A stretch of DNA of 64,000 nucleotides from Actinomadura macrotermitis (lineage in GTDB: Bacteria; Actinomycetota; Actinomycetes; Streptosporangiales; Streptosporangiaceae), in assembly GCF_009604375.1 (NCBI RefSeq), contig NZ_WEGH01000002.1:396073-460072 (forward strand). Reading direction: 5' to 3'. The notes beneath the pieces were generated by a model. The model ran no database searches and was not told the DNA's origin. It worked only from the letters and a program-made list of their open reading frames with translations. A program made the position numbers and the translations under genes. Positions 25,471 through 34,143 of this stretch are shown one piece after another; the first letter of the stretch is position 1; each line of letters begins with the position of its first letter.

Positions 25471-25545
25471 ATGAAGAAGATCATCGTGCACCGGACCGGG
25501 CCCGTGACGCTGCGCGGCGCGGCGAGCGCCAAGCACATCGGCTGA
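25471..25545 (+). CDS. 24-residue micropeptide, candidate precursor or signal peptide
   Basis: The short frame begins MKKIIVHRTGPVTLRGAA and ends SAKHIG, basic and free of Cys. It has the best ribosome binding site in the neighbourhood (GGAGGGG, four bases before ATG). A perfect 34-bp palindrome stands 12 bases after the stop and would let this gene be expressed above the TPR and MFS genes that follow. That layout is usual for precursor peptides of RiPPs or for exported signalling peptides. No maturation enzyme is seen. The gene is well supported by its translation signals; its role is inference. Confidence 0.55.
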   Translation: MKKIIVHRTGPVTLRGAASAKHIG

Positions 25546-25557
25546 CGTGACGCTTCG

Positions 25558-25591
25558 GCGGGCCGCGGGACCGGCCGGTCCCGCGGCCCGC
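25558..25591 (+). terminator. 34-bp perfect palindrome: terminator/attenuator
   Basis: GCGGGCCGCGGGACCGG is followed directly by its exact complement, then TCTCCTCT. A hairpin with about 15 paired bases would form in RNA. It lies between the micropeptide gene and the TPR gene, so it could act as a partial terminator. Confidence 0.8.
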
Positions 25592-25619
25592 TCTCCTCTA
25601 CGCGGAGGCTCCCCCTCGT

Positions 25620-25652
25620 ATGAAGAGCACGGCATGCAAGAGCACGGCATGA
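25620..25652 (+). other. Possible 10-codon leader ORF coupled to the TPR gene
   Basis: ATG at 25620 opens MKSTACKSTA and stops at 25650-25652, overlapping the ATG at 25649 (ATGA). GGAGG lies about 11 bases upstream. The frame is built from a 15-bp tandem repeat (AAGAGCACGGCATG at 25623 and 25638). Translational coupling is possible; chance is not excluded. Confidence 0.3.
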
Positions 25653-27439
25653 GGATCACCGCCGACCGCCGGATCGGCGGCCCCTACACCGCCGCCGCCG
25701 CGCTGCTCGGCGCACTCGTCCCCGAGGCACTGGACCGGCGTCCCGGCCTGGTCGCCTCGCACGCCACCGAACTGCGCGCGGTCGCGCCCGGCCTCGCCGT
25801 CCCCGCCCCGGCGCACCTGCCGCTCGTGGAGCGGGTGCCGGCCGATGAGCGGGTGCTCGTCCCGGCGCCGCGCCGGACGCTGCGCCTGGCCAACGGCGTC
25901 GCGGCGTTCCTGACCGGCCTGCTGGAGGGCCGGGACCGGCCGCTGGCGGTGACCGTGACGGCGTTCGCCGAGGCCGACCCCGCCGACCGCGAGCTGTTCG
26001 CGGTGCTGGCCCGGCGCGTCGACCCGGGCCTGCTGCGCGTCGAGACCGTGGCCGAGGGCGCGGAGCCGCCCGACCGCACGCCCGCCGAGCACGACGCGCT
26101 CGCCGACAAGGCCGACGACGGCGCCGTCGGGCCGCGGCTCGGCGCCGTCCCCTACCACCGGGCCCGCGGGACCGACCCGCTGCGCGCCGCCGCCGCGCAC
26201 CGGTTCGCGACCGGGTGGTGCCTGGCGCAGGGCTGCCACCACGCCGTCGCCGAGCTCGGCCTGCGCGGCCTGGAGTTCGCCGACCCCGGGCGCGACGCCG
26301 CGACCTGGTGGGGGCTGGTGCACGACACCGCCGTGGCGCTCGGGTCGCTGCGGCGCGAGGAGGAGGCCGCGGCGCTGCTGCACGAGGCGCGGGCCGCGAC
26401 CGCCGACCCGGCGTGGCACTCCACGATCGCCTACACCCTCGCCATGCTGGCCACCCGGCACCACGACCCGGCGCGGCGCGACCTCACCGCCGCGCTCGGC
26501 TGGGTCAACACCGCCATCGCGCTCGGCGAGCACCTGCCGGACCCGGCGGAGCGGGCCGTCAAGCTCGGCTTCGACCTGAACGGCAAGGCGCTGATCGAGA
26601 TGCGCCGGGGCCGCGCCGAGGAGGCGCTGCGGCTGGTCCAGGGCGCGATCGACCTGGCCGGCGAGGCGCTCGCGCCCGGCGCGCAGCCGGTGCACCGCAT
26701 GGTGCTGCTGGCCAACCGCGCGCAGCTGCTGGACCGGCTCGGCCGCCACGCCGACGCGCTCGCCGACTGGGACGCCGTCATCGCCGCCGACCCGGCCTAC
26801 CCCGACTACTACATCGACCGCGGCAACCTGCGGATGCGGCTCGGGCGCACCGGCGAGGCCGTCGCCGACTACGAGGCCGCGCTGCGCGCCGGGCCGCCGT
26901 TCCCCGAGCCGTACTTCAACCGGTCCGAGGCGCGGTTCGCCGCCGGGGACCTGGCCGGCGCGCTCGCCGACCTGGACGAGGCGCTCGCCCTGGACCCCGG
27001 CTTCACCGAGGCCCGCGTGAACCGCGCCGGGCTGCTGGCCGCGCTCGGCGAGCCGGAGCGGGCCCGCGCGGACTGCGTCGAGGGACTCGCCCTCGCCCCC
27101 GGCGACGCCTACCTGCTGGCGGCGCTCGGGCAGGCCGAGCTGGCCGACGGCCGCCACGAGCAGGCGCGCCGGGCCTTCGACGAGGCGCTGGAGGCCGACC
27201 CGGCGCTGGTCGCGGCGTGGGCCGGGCGGGCCTCGCTGGCGTTCGACGCCGGCGACCCGGCGGGCGCGATCCACGACCTCGGCCGGGCCCTGGAGTTCGG
27301 CGAGGACGCGGCGCTGCTGTACAACCGGGCGGTCGCGCTGCGTGCGGCGGGCCGTCCCGAGGAGGCGCGCACCGACCTGCTGCGGGCGCGGGAGCTGGCG
27401 CCCGACGACGACGACATCCGGGAGGCGCTGGCGGGCTGA
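25649..27439 (+). CDS. Tetratricopeptide-repeat protein
   Basis: A 596-residue protein. The N-terminal half (RITADRRIGGPYTAAAALLG, then ALVPEALDRRPGLVASHATE) resembles the conserved head of actinobacterial TPR proteins that carry a P-loop-like domain, but I see no clear Walker A. From about 200 onward it is made of TPR units, clearest at 350-590: ADALADWDAVIAADPAYPDY, EAVADYEAALRAGPPFPEPY, GALADLDEALALDPGFTEAR, QARRAFDEALEADPALVAAW. TPRs bind peptides or proteins. The gene follows a micropeptide gene and directly precedes an MFS gene. ATG 25634 is an alternative start that adds MQEHG. Confidence 0.75.
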   Translation: MRITADRRIGGPYTAAAALLGALVPEALDRRPGLVASHATELRAVAPGLAVPAPAHLPLVERVPADERVLVPAPRRTLRLANGVAAFLTGLLEGRDRPLAVTVTAFAEADPADRELFAVLARRVDPGLLRVETVAEGAEPPDRTPAEHDALADKADDGAVGPRLGAVPYHRARGTDPLRAAAAHRFATGWCLAQGCHHAVAELGLRGLEFADPGRDAATWWGLVHDTAVALGSLRREEEAAALLHEARAATADPAWHSTIAYTLAMLATRHHDPARRDLTAALGWVNTAIALGEHLPDPAERAVKLGFDLNGKALIEMRRGRAEEALRLVQGAIDLAGEALAPGAQPVHRMVLLANRAQLLDRLGRHADALADWDAVIAADPAYPDYYIDRGNLRMRLGRTGEAVADYEAALRAGPPFPEPYFNRSEARFAAGDLAGALADLDEALALDPGFTEARVNRAGLLAALGEPERARADCVEGLALAPGDAYLLAALGQAELADGRHEQARRAFDEALEADPALVAAWAGRASLAFDAGDPAGAIHDLGRALEFGEDAALLYNRAVALRAAGRPEEARTDLLRARELAPDDDDIREALAG

Positions 27440-27440
27440 C

Positions 27441-28634
27441 ATGGGACGCCGCTACCGGTTGCTGCTGGCCGCCTACCTCATCTCCTCGCTCGGCAACTGG
27501 ATCTACAAGCTGGCGTTGCCGCTGCTGGTCCTGGCCCGGACCGGGTCGCCGCTGCAGACCGGTGCGGTCTACACGATCGAGTACCTGCCGTTCCTGCTGC
27601 TGTCGCTGCCGGGCGGGGTGCTGGCGGACCGGTTCCAGCAGCAGCGGCTGCTGGTCGCCGGGGACACCGCGGCCGGCGGTGTCGCCCTCGCGCTCGGCCT
27701 GGTGGTGGCGGAGGCGGGGCCGCTGTGGGCGGTCTACGCGCTGGCGTTCGTGCTGGCGTGCGCGGAGCCGGTCTACCACCCCTCGTTCCAGAGCCTGATC
27801 CCGCGGGTGGCGCCGCAGGAGCGGCTGGCCGAGGCCAACGCGCGGCTGTACGGCGGCGACAACCTGGTGAACATGGGCGGCCCGGCGCTGGCCGGGGCGC
27901 TCGTGGCGGCCGCCGGGCACGCCGCGACGATCCTGGTGGACGCGGCGACGTTCCTGGTGTCGGCGCTGCTCATCGCGCTGATCGGGCGGATGCCGGCCGT
28001 TCCCCGCGAGCACGGCCGGCCCGGCGCGGAGCTGCGGGCGGCGGTCGGGCACGTGCTGCGGGACGGGGTGCTGCGGACCGGCGCGCTGATGTTCGCCGCC
28101 GGGAACCTGCTGGTCTGGACGGTCCAGGCGAACTTCGTCTACTACGTGGCGCACTACCGGCACTACGGCCCGGCGCTGATCGGCGTGATGGTGGCGCTGC
28201 AGGGCGCGGGCGCGCTGGCCGGCGCGTCGCTCGCCGCCCCGCTGATGCGGCGCCGCGCGCCGGGCGTGCTGATGGTGGCGGGCGTCGCCGGGATGGGCGC
28301 GTCGATACTGCTGCTGATCCCGGCGCGCGCCGTGCCGGCGGTCGGCCTGGCGTGGACGGCGGTGTTCGCGTGCGGGGCGCTGGCCAACGTCGCGTGGTTC
28401 ACGCTGCGGCAGCGCACCGCCCCGCCGGAGATGCTCGGCCGGGTCGTCGCGGCGACCCGGATGGCGGCGTTCGCCTCGGTGCCGCTCGGGACGCTCGCGG
28501 CGGGCGGGCTGGAGTCGTGGCTGCACGACATGTACCTGGTGATGGGGCTGGCCGGGATCGGGCTGCTGCTGGTCGCCGCGGCCGCCGCGCGCACCCCGCT
28601 CGCCCGCGGGCCGGGGGTCAGCGCGCGGACGTGA
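27441..28634 (+). CDS. MFS transporter (exporter-like)
   Basis: A 397-residue, 12-helix major facilitator: LLLAAYLISSLGNWIYKLAL, the A-like motif GGVLADRFQQQRLL between helices 2 and 3, and the MFS_3 pattern LIPRVAPQERLAEANARL. These mark the enterobactin-exporter/macrolide-efflux-like branch. It starts one base after the TPR stop, so the two are translated together. Its stop overlaps the convergent ROK gene by 17 bases. It may export the micropeptide or a small product made from it; this is inference. Confidence 0.82.
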   Translation: MGRRYRLLLAAYLISSLGNWIYKLALPLLVLARTGSPLQTGAVYTIEYLPFLLLSLPGGVLADRFQQQRLLVAGDTAAGGVALALGLVVAEAGPLWAVYALAFVLACAEPVYHPSFQSLIPRVAPQERLAEANARLYGGDNLVNMGGPALAGALVAAAGHAATILVDAATFLVSALLIALIGRMPAVPREHGRPGAELRAAVGHVLRDGVLRTGALMFAAGNLLVWTVQANFVYYVAHYRHYGPALIGVMVALQGAGALAGASLAAPLMRRRAPGVLMVAGVAGMGASILLLIPARAVPAVGLAWTAVFACGALANVAWFTLRQRTAPPEMLGRVVAATRMAAFASVPLGTLAAGGLESWLHDMYLVMGLAGIGLLLVAAAAARTPLARGPGVSART

Positions 28635-29787
28635 GGGCGTCCTCGATCCAGGTGTCGGTCAGCGCGTGGTCCAGCAGCAGGTGCCCGGCGCCGAGGATGC
28701 TGGCGTCGGGCCCGGCGCGCGAGGTGGCGATCTCCAGGTTGCGGGTGGCCAGCGGCAGGCAGCGCTCGTAGATGACGCCGCGGACGGTGGCCACCAGCGG
28801 CTCGGCGTTGGACAGGCTGCCGCCGATGACCAGCGCGTCGGGGTTGAAGAAGTTCACCAGCGCGGTGAGCACGTCGCCGATCAGCCGGCCGGCGGTGCGC
28901 ACCAGGCTGGTCGCCTGCGGCACGCCGTCGGCGACCAGCTCCACGATCTGCGACGGCCGGTCCACCGCGATGCCCTGCGCGGCCAGCGCGTCCGCGAGCG
29001 CGGCGCCGCTCGCGTGCGCCTCCAGGCAGTCGGGGTGGCCGCACGAGCAGTCGACGGTCGCCGCCGACAGGATCCGCACGTGGCTGATGTCGCCGGCCGC
29101 GCCGCGCCCCTGGTGCAGCCGGCCGCCGGCGATGACGCCGCAGCCGATGCCGGTGCCGAGCTTCAGCACCATCAGGTTGTCCAGGCCGGGCCAGGAGTGC
29201 CGGTGCTCGCCGACGGCCATGAGGTTGGCGTCGTTCTCCACCAGGGCGGGCGCCCCGGCGTGCGCGGAGACGAAGTCGCGCACGGCGAAGTCGTTCCAGC
29301 CGGGCATCCGCGACGGCGACACGACCTGGCCGGTGGCCGGGTCGACCGGGCCCGGCACGCCGAGGCCGACGCCGCGCACCGGGACGTCGCCGTAGCCGTG
29401 CGCGCGGGCCAGGGCGCGCATGCTGTCGACGACCGAGGCCAGCGTCGCCTCCGGGCCGGCCGCGATGTCGCAGGCCAGCTCCGACAGCGCGATCGGCGTG
29501 CCCGCCAGGTCCAGCACCGCCAGGCGCGCGTGGTGGGCGCCGAGGTCGGCGGCCAGGAAGACGCCGGCCTCGCGGCTCAGCCGCAGCCGCCGGGGGCGGC
29601 GGCCGCCGCGCGAGGCGCCCGCGCCCTCCTCGGCGAACAGGCCGGCCGCGATGAGCTGCTCGACCCGCAGCGAGACGCTGGAGGGGGCCAGGCCCGAGAG
29701 CCGGGCCAGCTCGGCGCGGGACTCGGCGCGGCCGGTGGCGACGAGCCGGACCAGCCCGGCCGGTCCGTCGTCTCTGGGATTGCGCAC
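28618..29787 (-). CDS. ROK-family transcriptional regulator
   Basis: A 389-residue ROK protein with an N-terminal winged helix (ESRAELARLSGLAPSSVSLR) and a sugar-kinase-like domain: DLGAHHARLAVLDLAG, GLGVPGPVD, LVENDANLMAVGE, LKLGTGIGCGVIAGG, and a zinc motif CSCGHPDCLEAHASG. ROK repressors respond to sugars or sugar phosphates. It is divergent from an amino-acid ABC operon whose promoter carries a palindrome, so it probably controls that operon. GTG 29787 is chosen; ATG 29820 would add eleven residues with no obvious ribosome site. Confidence 0.85.
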   Translation of the reverse strand: MRNPRDDGPAGLVRLVATGRAESRAELARLSGLAPSSVSLRVEQLIAAGLFAEEGAGASRGGRRPRRLRLSREAGVFLAADLGAHHARLAVLDLAGTPIALSELACDIAAGPEATLASVVDSMRALARAHGYGDVPVRGVGLGVPGPVDPATGQVVSPSRMPGWNDFAVRDFVSAHAGAPALVENDANLMAVGEHRHSWPGLDNLMVLKLGTGIGCGVIAGGRLHQGRGAAGDISHVRILSAATVDCSCGHPDCLEAHASGAALADALAAQGIAVDRPSQIVELVADGVPQATSLVRTAGRLIGDVLTALVNFFNPDALVIGGSLSNAEPLVATVRGVIYERCLPLATRNLEIATSRAGPDASILGAGHLLLDHALTDTWIEDALTSAR

Positions 29788-29827
29788 CCCGAATGAATAG
29801 CACGGTCCCGCTTCGTCCATCAACGCA

Positions 29828-29880
29828 TTGACTTGCGTCGATTTCAGACTCTATGGTCCACCTTAGCTTCGATTTCGAAG
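29828..29880 (+). promoter_or_regulatory. Promoter and candidate ROK operator of the amino-acid ABC operon
   Basis: TTGACT (29828-29833), 18 bases, TATGGT (29852-29857): a good housekeeping promoter. Ten bases downstream stands the palindrome CTTCGATTTCGAAG (29867-29880). A second TCGATTTC half-like element begins at 29838 between -35 and -10. A repressor there would block initiation. Confidence 0.6.
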
Positions 29881-29903
29881 GAAGTTAAGGCGATGGTGAC
29901 CGA

Positions 29904-30632
29904 ATGATCGAGGTTCGCGGCCTGACCAAGCGCTTCGGCGGCCACACCGCGCTGCGCGGTGTCGACCTGGACGTGGCGCGCGGCGAGGTGGTCGTGGTGA
30001 TCGGGCCGTCCGGCTCGGGCAAGTCCACGCTGTGCCGGTGCCTGAACCGGCTGGAGACCGCCGACGAGGGCGAGATCCGCATCGACGGCGAGCCGCTGCC
30101 GGCCGAGGGACGCGCCCTGGCCCGGCTGCGCGCCGACGTCGGGATGGTCTTCCAGTCCTTCAACCTGTTCCAGCACCGGACCGTGCTGCAGAACCTCACG
30201 CTCGCGCCCGTCCGGGTGCGCGGCGTGCCGCGCGCCGAGGCCGAGGAGCACGCCCGCGGGCTGCTGGAGCGGGTCGGCATCGGCGACCACGCCGGCAAGC
30301 TGCCCGCGCAGCTGTCGGGCGGCCAGCAGCAGCGGGCCGCGATCGCCCGCGCGCTCGCGATGCGGCCGAAGGCGATGCTGTTCGACGAGCCGACCTCCGC
30401 GCTCGACCCCGAGATGGTGGGCGAGGTGCTGGACGTCATGACCGGCCTCGCCCGCGAGGGCATGACGATGGTCGTCGTCACCCACGAGATGGGCTTCGCC
30501 CGCAAGGTCGCCGACCGGGTGGTGTTCATGGCCGACGGCGAGATCGTCGAGAGCGGCCCGCCCGCGGACTTCTTCGCCGCCCCAAAGAGCGACCGGGCCC
30601 GCGACTTCCTCGCCAAGGTCCTCAGCCACTGA
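29904..30632 (+). CDS. Polar amino-acid ABC transporter ATP-binding protein (GlnQ-type)
   Basis: This 242-residue ATPase has Walker [25 protein letters not shown], signature [13 protein letters not shown], Walker [16 protein letters not shown] and [15 protein letters not shown], the exact pattern of GlnQ/GluA proteins. It powers uptake of glutamate, glutamine or a similar polar amino acid. The ATG overlaps the stop of a four-codon ORF (29893-29907), which is the reading frame closer to AAGGAAG, so start-stop coupling may set its translation. Confidence 0.9.
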   Translation: MIEVRGLTKRFGGHTALRGVDLDVARGEVVVVIGPSGSGKSTLCRCLNRLETADEGEIRIDGEPLPAEGRALARLRADVGMVFQSFNLFQHRTVLQNLTLAPVRVRGVPRAEAEEHARGLLERVGIGDHAGKLPAQLSGGQQQRAAIARALAMRPKAMLFDEPTSALDPEMVGEVLDVMTGLAREGMTMVVVTHEMGFARKVADRVVFMADGEIVESGPPADFFAAPKSDRARDFLAKVLSH

Positions 30633-30689
30633 CCGACCCGCCCCCCGCCCGCGTTCCGCGAACGCGTACCCCCGAAAGGCAGAAAGATC

Positions 30690-31631
30690 ATGGTGCGTTT
30701 CCCCGCAGGTCCGCGGCGCACGGCGGTCGCCGCCGCCGCGCTGCTCTCGCTCACCGGCCTGGCCGCCTGCTCCGACGGCGGCGGCAGCGCCGCGGTCCCC
30801 GGCGGCGGCGCCGCCAAGGGCGCGGCCGACGAGCTGGTCGCCGCCGCCCCGGTCGCGGCGTCGCTGCCGGCCGGCTCGACCATGGAGAAGATCAAGAAGC
30901 GCGGGCAGCTGATCGTCGGCGGCTCGCTGGACGCCCCGCTGCTGTCCCAGCAGAACCCCGGCACCCGCAAGGTCGAGGGGCTGGACGCCGACTTCGGGCG
31001 GCTGCTGGCCAAGTACATCATCGGCAAGCCCGAGGTGAAGATCGTCAACTCGGCGTCGGAGACCCGCGAGGCGCTGCTGGCCAACGGCACCGTCGACGTG
31101 GTCCTGCAGACCTACAGCATCACCCCCGAGCGGGCGAAGAAGGTCGCGTTCGCCGGGCCGTACTTCAGCTCCGGCCTGGTCATCGCCACCAAGAAGGACA
31201 AGCAGGGCATCGCCAAGCCGGCCGACCTGAACGGCAAGACGGTCATCGCGGGCGCCAACACCCCGGCGATCGCCGCCGTCAAGAAGGCCGCCCCGCAGGC
31301 CAAGATCATCACGTTCGGCAGCGACCCCGAGTGCACCCAGGCGCTGAAGCAGGGCCGCGGCGACGCCTACGTGCAGGACCAGGCCGTGCTGCTGGCCACC
31401 GCCAAGCAGGACCCCGAGGTGCGCATCCAGGGCGGGCCGTTCACCGCCGACCCCTACGGCATCGGCCTGAAGCACGGCGACGCCCAGATGAAGCAGTTCG
31501 TCAACGACTGGCTGAAGACCATCCAGGCGTCCGGGCTGTGGGCGAAGACCTGGAAGAACTCCATCGGCACCGTGGTGCAGGGCGACGCGCCCCAGCCGCC
31601 CGCCATCGGATCGGCCCCCGGCTCGGAGTGA
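30690..31631 (+). CDS. Amino-acid ABC transporter substrate-binding lipoprotein
   Basis: A 313-residue binding protein with a lipoprotein signal ending LTGLAAC, a low-complexity Gly/Ala linker and a type-2 binding fold (KKRGQLIVGGSLDAPLLSQQ, GLDADFGRLLAKYIIG, FTADPYGIGLKHGDAQMKQF). This is the SBP_bac_3 glutamate-binding group. The ligand is probably an acidic or amide amino acid, which suits the asparaginase downstream. GAAAGGCAGAAAGATC precedes the ATG. Confidence 0.87.
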   Translation: MVRFPAGPRRTAVAAAALLSLTGLAACSDGGGSAAVPGGGAAKGAADELVAAAPVAASLPAGSTMEKIKKRGQLIVGGSLDAPLLSQQNPGTRKVEGLDADFGRLLAKYIIGKPEVKIVNSASETREALLANGTVDVVLQTYSITPERAKKVAFAGPYFSSGLVIATKKDKQGIAKPADLNGKTVIAGANTPAIAAVKKAAPQAKIITFGSDPECTQALKQGRGDAYVQDQAVLLATAKQDPEVRIQGGPFTADPYGIGLKHGDAQMKQFVNDWLKTIQASGLWAKTWKNSIGTVVQGDAPQPPAIGSAPGSE

Positions 31632-31706
31632 GCCGCCCGGCCGCCGCCCGGACGAGGCGGCGGCCGGACCCCGTCCCGCCCTCCGGCGGACCGTCCCAAG
31701 GACAAC

Positions 31707-32351
31707 ATGGACGTCATCACCCGTCACCTCCCCGAGTTCGGCGCCGGCCTGCTGCAGACCGTCGAACTGTCGCTGCTCGCCCTGGCCGGCGCGCTGGTCG
31801 CCGGCGTCGTCGTCGCCGCGCTGCGCGCCGCCCCGGTCGCGGTGCTGCGCGGCGCGGGCATGGCCTACGTCGAGATCCTGCAGAACATCCCGCTGCTGGT
31901 GTGGCTGGTGCTCGCGGTGTTCGGCCTGCCCGAGATCGGGGTCACCGCCGGGCTGTTCACCACCGCCGTGGTCGTCATCGCGCTCTACCAGGGCGCCTAC
32001 GTGGCCGAGGCGGTCCGCTCGGGCATCAACGCGGTCCCGGTCGGGCAGGGCGAGGCGGCCCGCGCGCTCGGCCTCACCTTCACCCAGTCGCTGCGGCTGG
32101 TGATCCTGCCGCAGGCGCTGCGCACCGTCGTCCAGCCGCTCGGCAACCTCGCCATCATGACCATCATGAACACCGCGCTGGCCGCGGCGGTCGGGCTGGT
32201 CGAGCTCACCGCCGCCGCCAACCGCGTCAACCTCGCCGAGGCCGACCCCATCTGGATCTTCGTGACGGCCGGCCTGTGCTACATGGCGCTGTCGGCGCTC
32301 ACCGGCCTGGTGTCGGGCGTGCTGGAGCGCAGGCTGGTGATCCTGCGATGA
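31707..32351 (+). CDS. Amino-acid ABC transporter permease 1
   Basis: A 214-residue HisM/GluC-type permease with about five hydrophobic segments and the EAA loop GQGEAARALGLTFTQSLRLVILPQALRTV. It pairs with the second permease, whose ATG overlaps its stop. The 75-base gap upstream has no terminator, so it belongs to the same operon. Confidence 0.88.
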   Translation: MDVITRHLPEFGAGLLQTVELSLLALAGALVAGVVVAALRAAPVAVLRGAGMAYVEILQNIPLLVWLVLAVFGLPEIGVTAGLFTTAVVVIALYQGAYVAEAVRSGINAVPVGQGEAARALGLTFTQSLRLVILPQALRTVVQPLGNLAIMTIMNTALAAAVGLVELTAAANRVNLAEADPIWIFVTAGLCYMALSALTGLVSGVLERRLVILR

Positions 32352-33181
32352 ACGCACGGCTGCTGTTCGACGAGCCCGGCCCGCGCGCCCGGCGGCGCAT
32401 CCGCGTCGCCACCGCCGTGTCGGTCCTGGTCCTGCTCGCCCTGATCGGCCTGGCGCTGCGCCAGTTCGCCGACCACGGCCAGCTCGCGGCGTCGCGCTGG
32501 CGCCCCTACGCCACCTGGCCGATGTGGCGCTACCTGCTGGACGGCCTGCGCGCCACCGTGTACGCCGCCGCCGTGTCGATCGCGCTGTCGGCCGCGGCCG
32601 GCATCGCGCTCGCCGTCGGGCGGCTGTCGCCGTCGCGCTGGATCCGCTGGCCGTCGGCCGCCTACGTCGAGGTCGTGCGGACCGTCCCGGCGCTGCTGCT
32701 CGTGTACGTCGTGCTGTTCGCGCTGCCCCGGTACGGGCTGGACCTGCCGCTGTTCTGGAAGCTGGTCGTCCCGCTCACGGTGTCCAACGCCGCCGCGTTC
32801 GCCGAGATCTTCCGCGCCGGCATCGCCTCGGTGGAGCGCGGGCAGGGCGAGGCGGGCCTCGCGCTCGGCCTCACCCGCGGCCGCACGCTGCGGCTGATCG
32901 TGCTGCCGCAGGCGGTGCGGCGGGTGCTGCCGTCGCTGATCAGCCAGTCCGCCGGGCTGCTGAAGGACACCTCGCTCGGCTTCGTCGTCAGCTACGCCGA
33001 GCTGCTCTACAGCGGCAAGGTGCTGGCGAACTACAACCACCTGCTCATCCAGACCTACCTGGTGATCGCGGTCATCTACCTGGTCATCAACGCGGCGCTG
33101 GCCAAGGCGGCGCGGACGCTGCAGGCCCGGCAGGGCGTCCGGGCCGCCAGGCCCGCGCGCGTCCCCGCCGCCACGCCCTGA
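32348..33181 (+). CDS. Amino-acid ABC transporter permease 2
   Basis: A 277-residue GluD-type permease with an extra N-terminal helix (TAVSVLVLLALIGLALRQF) and the EAA loop GQGEAGLALGLTRGRTLRLIVLP. Its C-terminal region matches glutamate permeases (LKDTSLGFVVSYAELL). It forms the heteromeric channel with permease 1. The asparaginase gene starts 17 bases after its stop. Confidence 0.88.
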   Translation: MNARLLFDEPGPRARRRIRVATAVSVLVLLALIGLALRQFADHGQLAASRWRPYATWPMWRYLLDGLRATVYAAAVSIALSAAAGIALAVGRLSPSRWIRWPSAAYVEVVRTVPALLLVYVVLFALPRYGLDLPLFWKLVVPLTVSNAAAFAEIFRAGIASVERGQGEAGLALGLTRGRTLRLIVLPQAVRRVLPSLISQSAGLLKDTSLGFVVSYAELLYSGKVLANYNHLLIQTYLVIAVIYLVINAALAKAARTLQARQGVRAARPARVPAATP

Positions 33182-33198
33182 CGCCCTGAAAGGAAGAC

Positions 33199-34143
33199 AT
33201 GTACCCCGTCCTGGCCGAGGTCGTCCGCAACGGATTCACCGAGAGCCTGCACTACGGCAGCGTCGCCGGGCTCGCCCCCGACGGCACGCTCGCCTACCGG
33301 CGCGGCGACGTCGCCGGCACCGTCCTGCCGCGCTCCACCACCAAGCCGTTCCAGGCGCTGGCCTGCCTGGCGGCGGGCGCGCCGCTGGCCGGGGAGCGAT
33401 TGGCGATCGCCGCGGGCAGCCACACCGGCGAGGACTTCCACGTCAAGACGGTCGCGGCGATCCTGGCGGACGCCGGGCTCGGCTTCGACGACCTGCGGTG
33501 CCCGCCGTCGTGGCCCGAGGACGAGGCGTCGCGCGACGCGCTGGTCCGCGCCGGGCACGGGCCGTCGGTCCAGCACATGAACTGCTCGGGCAAGCACGCC
33601 GCGATGCTCGCCGCCTGCGCCGCCAACGGCTGGCCGACCGAGAGCTACCTCGACCCCGGGCACCCGCTGCAGCAGGGCGTGCGCACCACCATGGCCGACA
33701 GCGCCGGGGAGTCGCCGGCGCCGGTCGCCGTCGACGGGTGCGGCGCGCCGCTGTTCGGCCTCACGCTGACCGGCCTCGCCCGCGCCGCCCGGTCGCTGGC
33801 CACCGCCGCCGGCGGCCCCGCCCGCGCCGTCGCCGACGCCATGCGCGCCCACCCCGAGTACGTCGGCGGGACCGGGCACGCCAACACCGAGCTGATGCGG
33901 GCGCTGCCCGGCGCCGTCGTCAAGGGCGGCGCCGAGGGCGTCCTCATCGCCGCCACCGCCGCCGGGCACGCCGTCGCCGTCAAGGTCGTCGACGGCAGCC
34001 CGCGCGCCACCACCGCCATCGCCCTGCACGCGCTGCGCGCGCTCGGCGCCGACATCACCCCGGCCGCCGCCGCGCTGGGCGACGTCCCCGTGCTCGGCGG
34101 CGGCCGCCCGGTCGGCGCGATCCGGGTCACCGAAGGGAACTAA
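33199..34143 (+). CDS. L-asparaginase, Rhizobium etli type (class 3)
   Basis: A 314-residue asparaginase of the thermolabile R. etli family, not the EcAI/II fold: VLPRSTTKPFQAL holds the Ser/Lys pair, AIAAGSHTGEDFH follows, and MNCSGKHAAMLAA carries the Cys/Lys zinc-site residues. It hydrolyses asparagine to aspartate and ammonia in the cytoplasm. Encoded with an amino-acid importer, it suggests use of asparagine or a derivative as a nitrogen source. AAAGGAAGAC precedes the ATG. Confidence 0.87.
   Translation: MYPVLAEVVRNGFTESLHYGSVAGLAPDGTLAYRRGDVAGTVLPRSTTKPFQALACLAAGAPLAGERLAIAAGSHTGEDFHVKTVAAILADAGLGFDDLRCPPSWPEDEASRDALVRAGHGPSVQHMNCSGKHAAMLAACAANGWPTESYLDPGHPLQQGVRTTMADSAGESPAPVAVDGCGAPLFGLTLTGLARAARSLATAAGGPARAVADAMRAHPEYVGGTGHANTELMRALPGAVVKGGAEGVLIAATAAGHAVAVKVVDGSPRATTAIALHALRALGADITPAAAALGDVPVLGGGRPVGAIRVTEGN

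Noticed and set aside
25471..25545. Lanthipeptide or lasso precursor
   Set aside because: The peptide has no Cys, no lanthionine synthetase, lasso cyclase or protease gene is near, so a specific RiPP class is not supported.
30032..33181. 1049-codon open frame covering the ABC operon
   Set aside because: The true proteins lie in other phases with clear motifs. The N-terminal part of this frame is Arg/Pro-rich shadow; only the part from 32348 is real, as permease 2.
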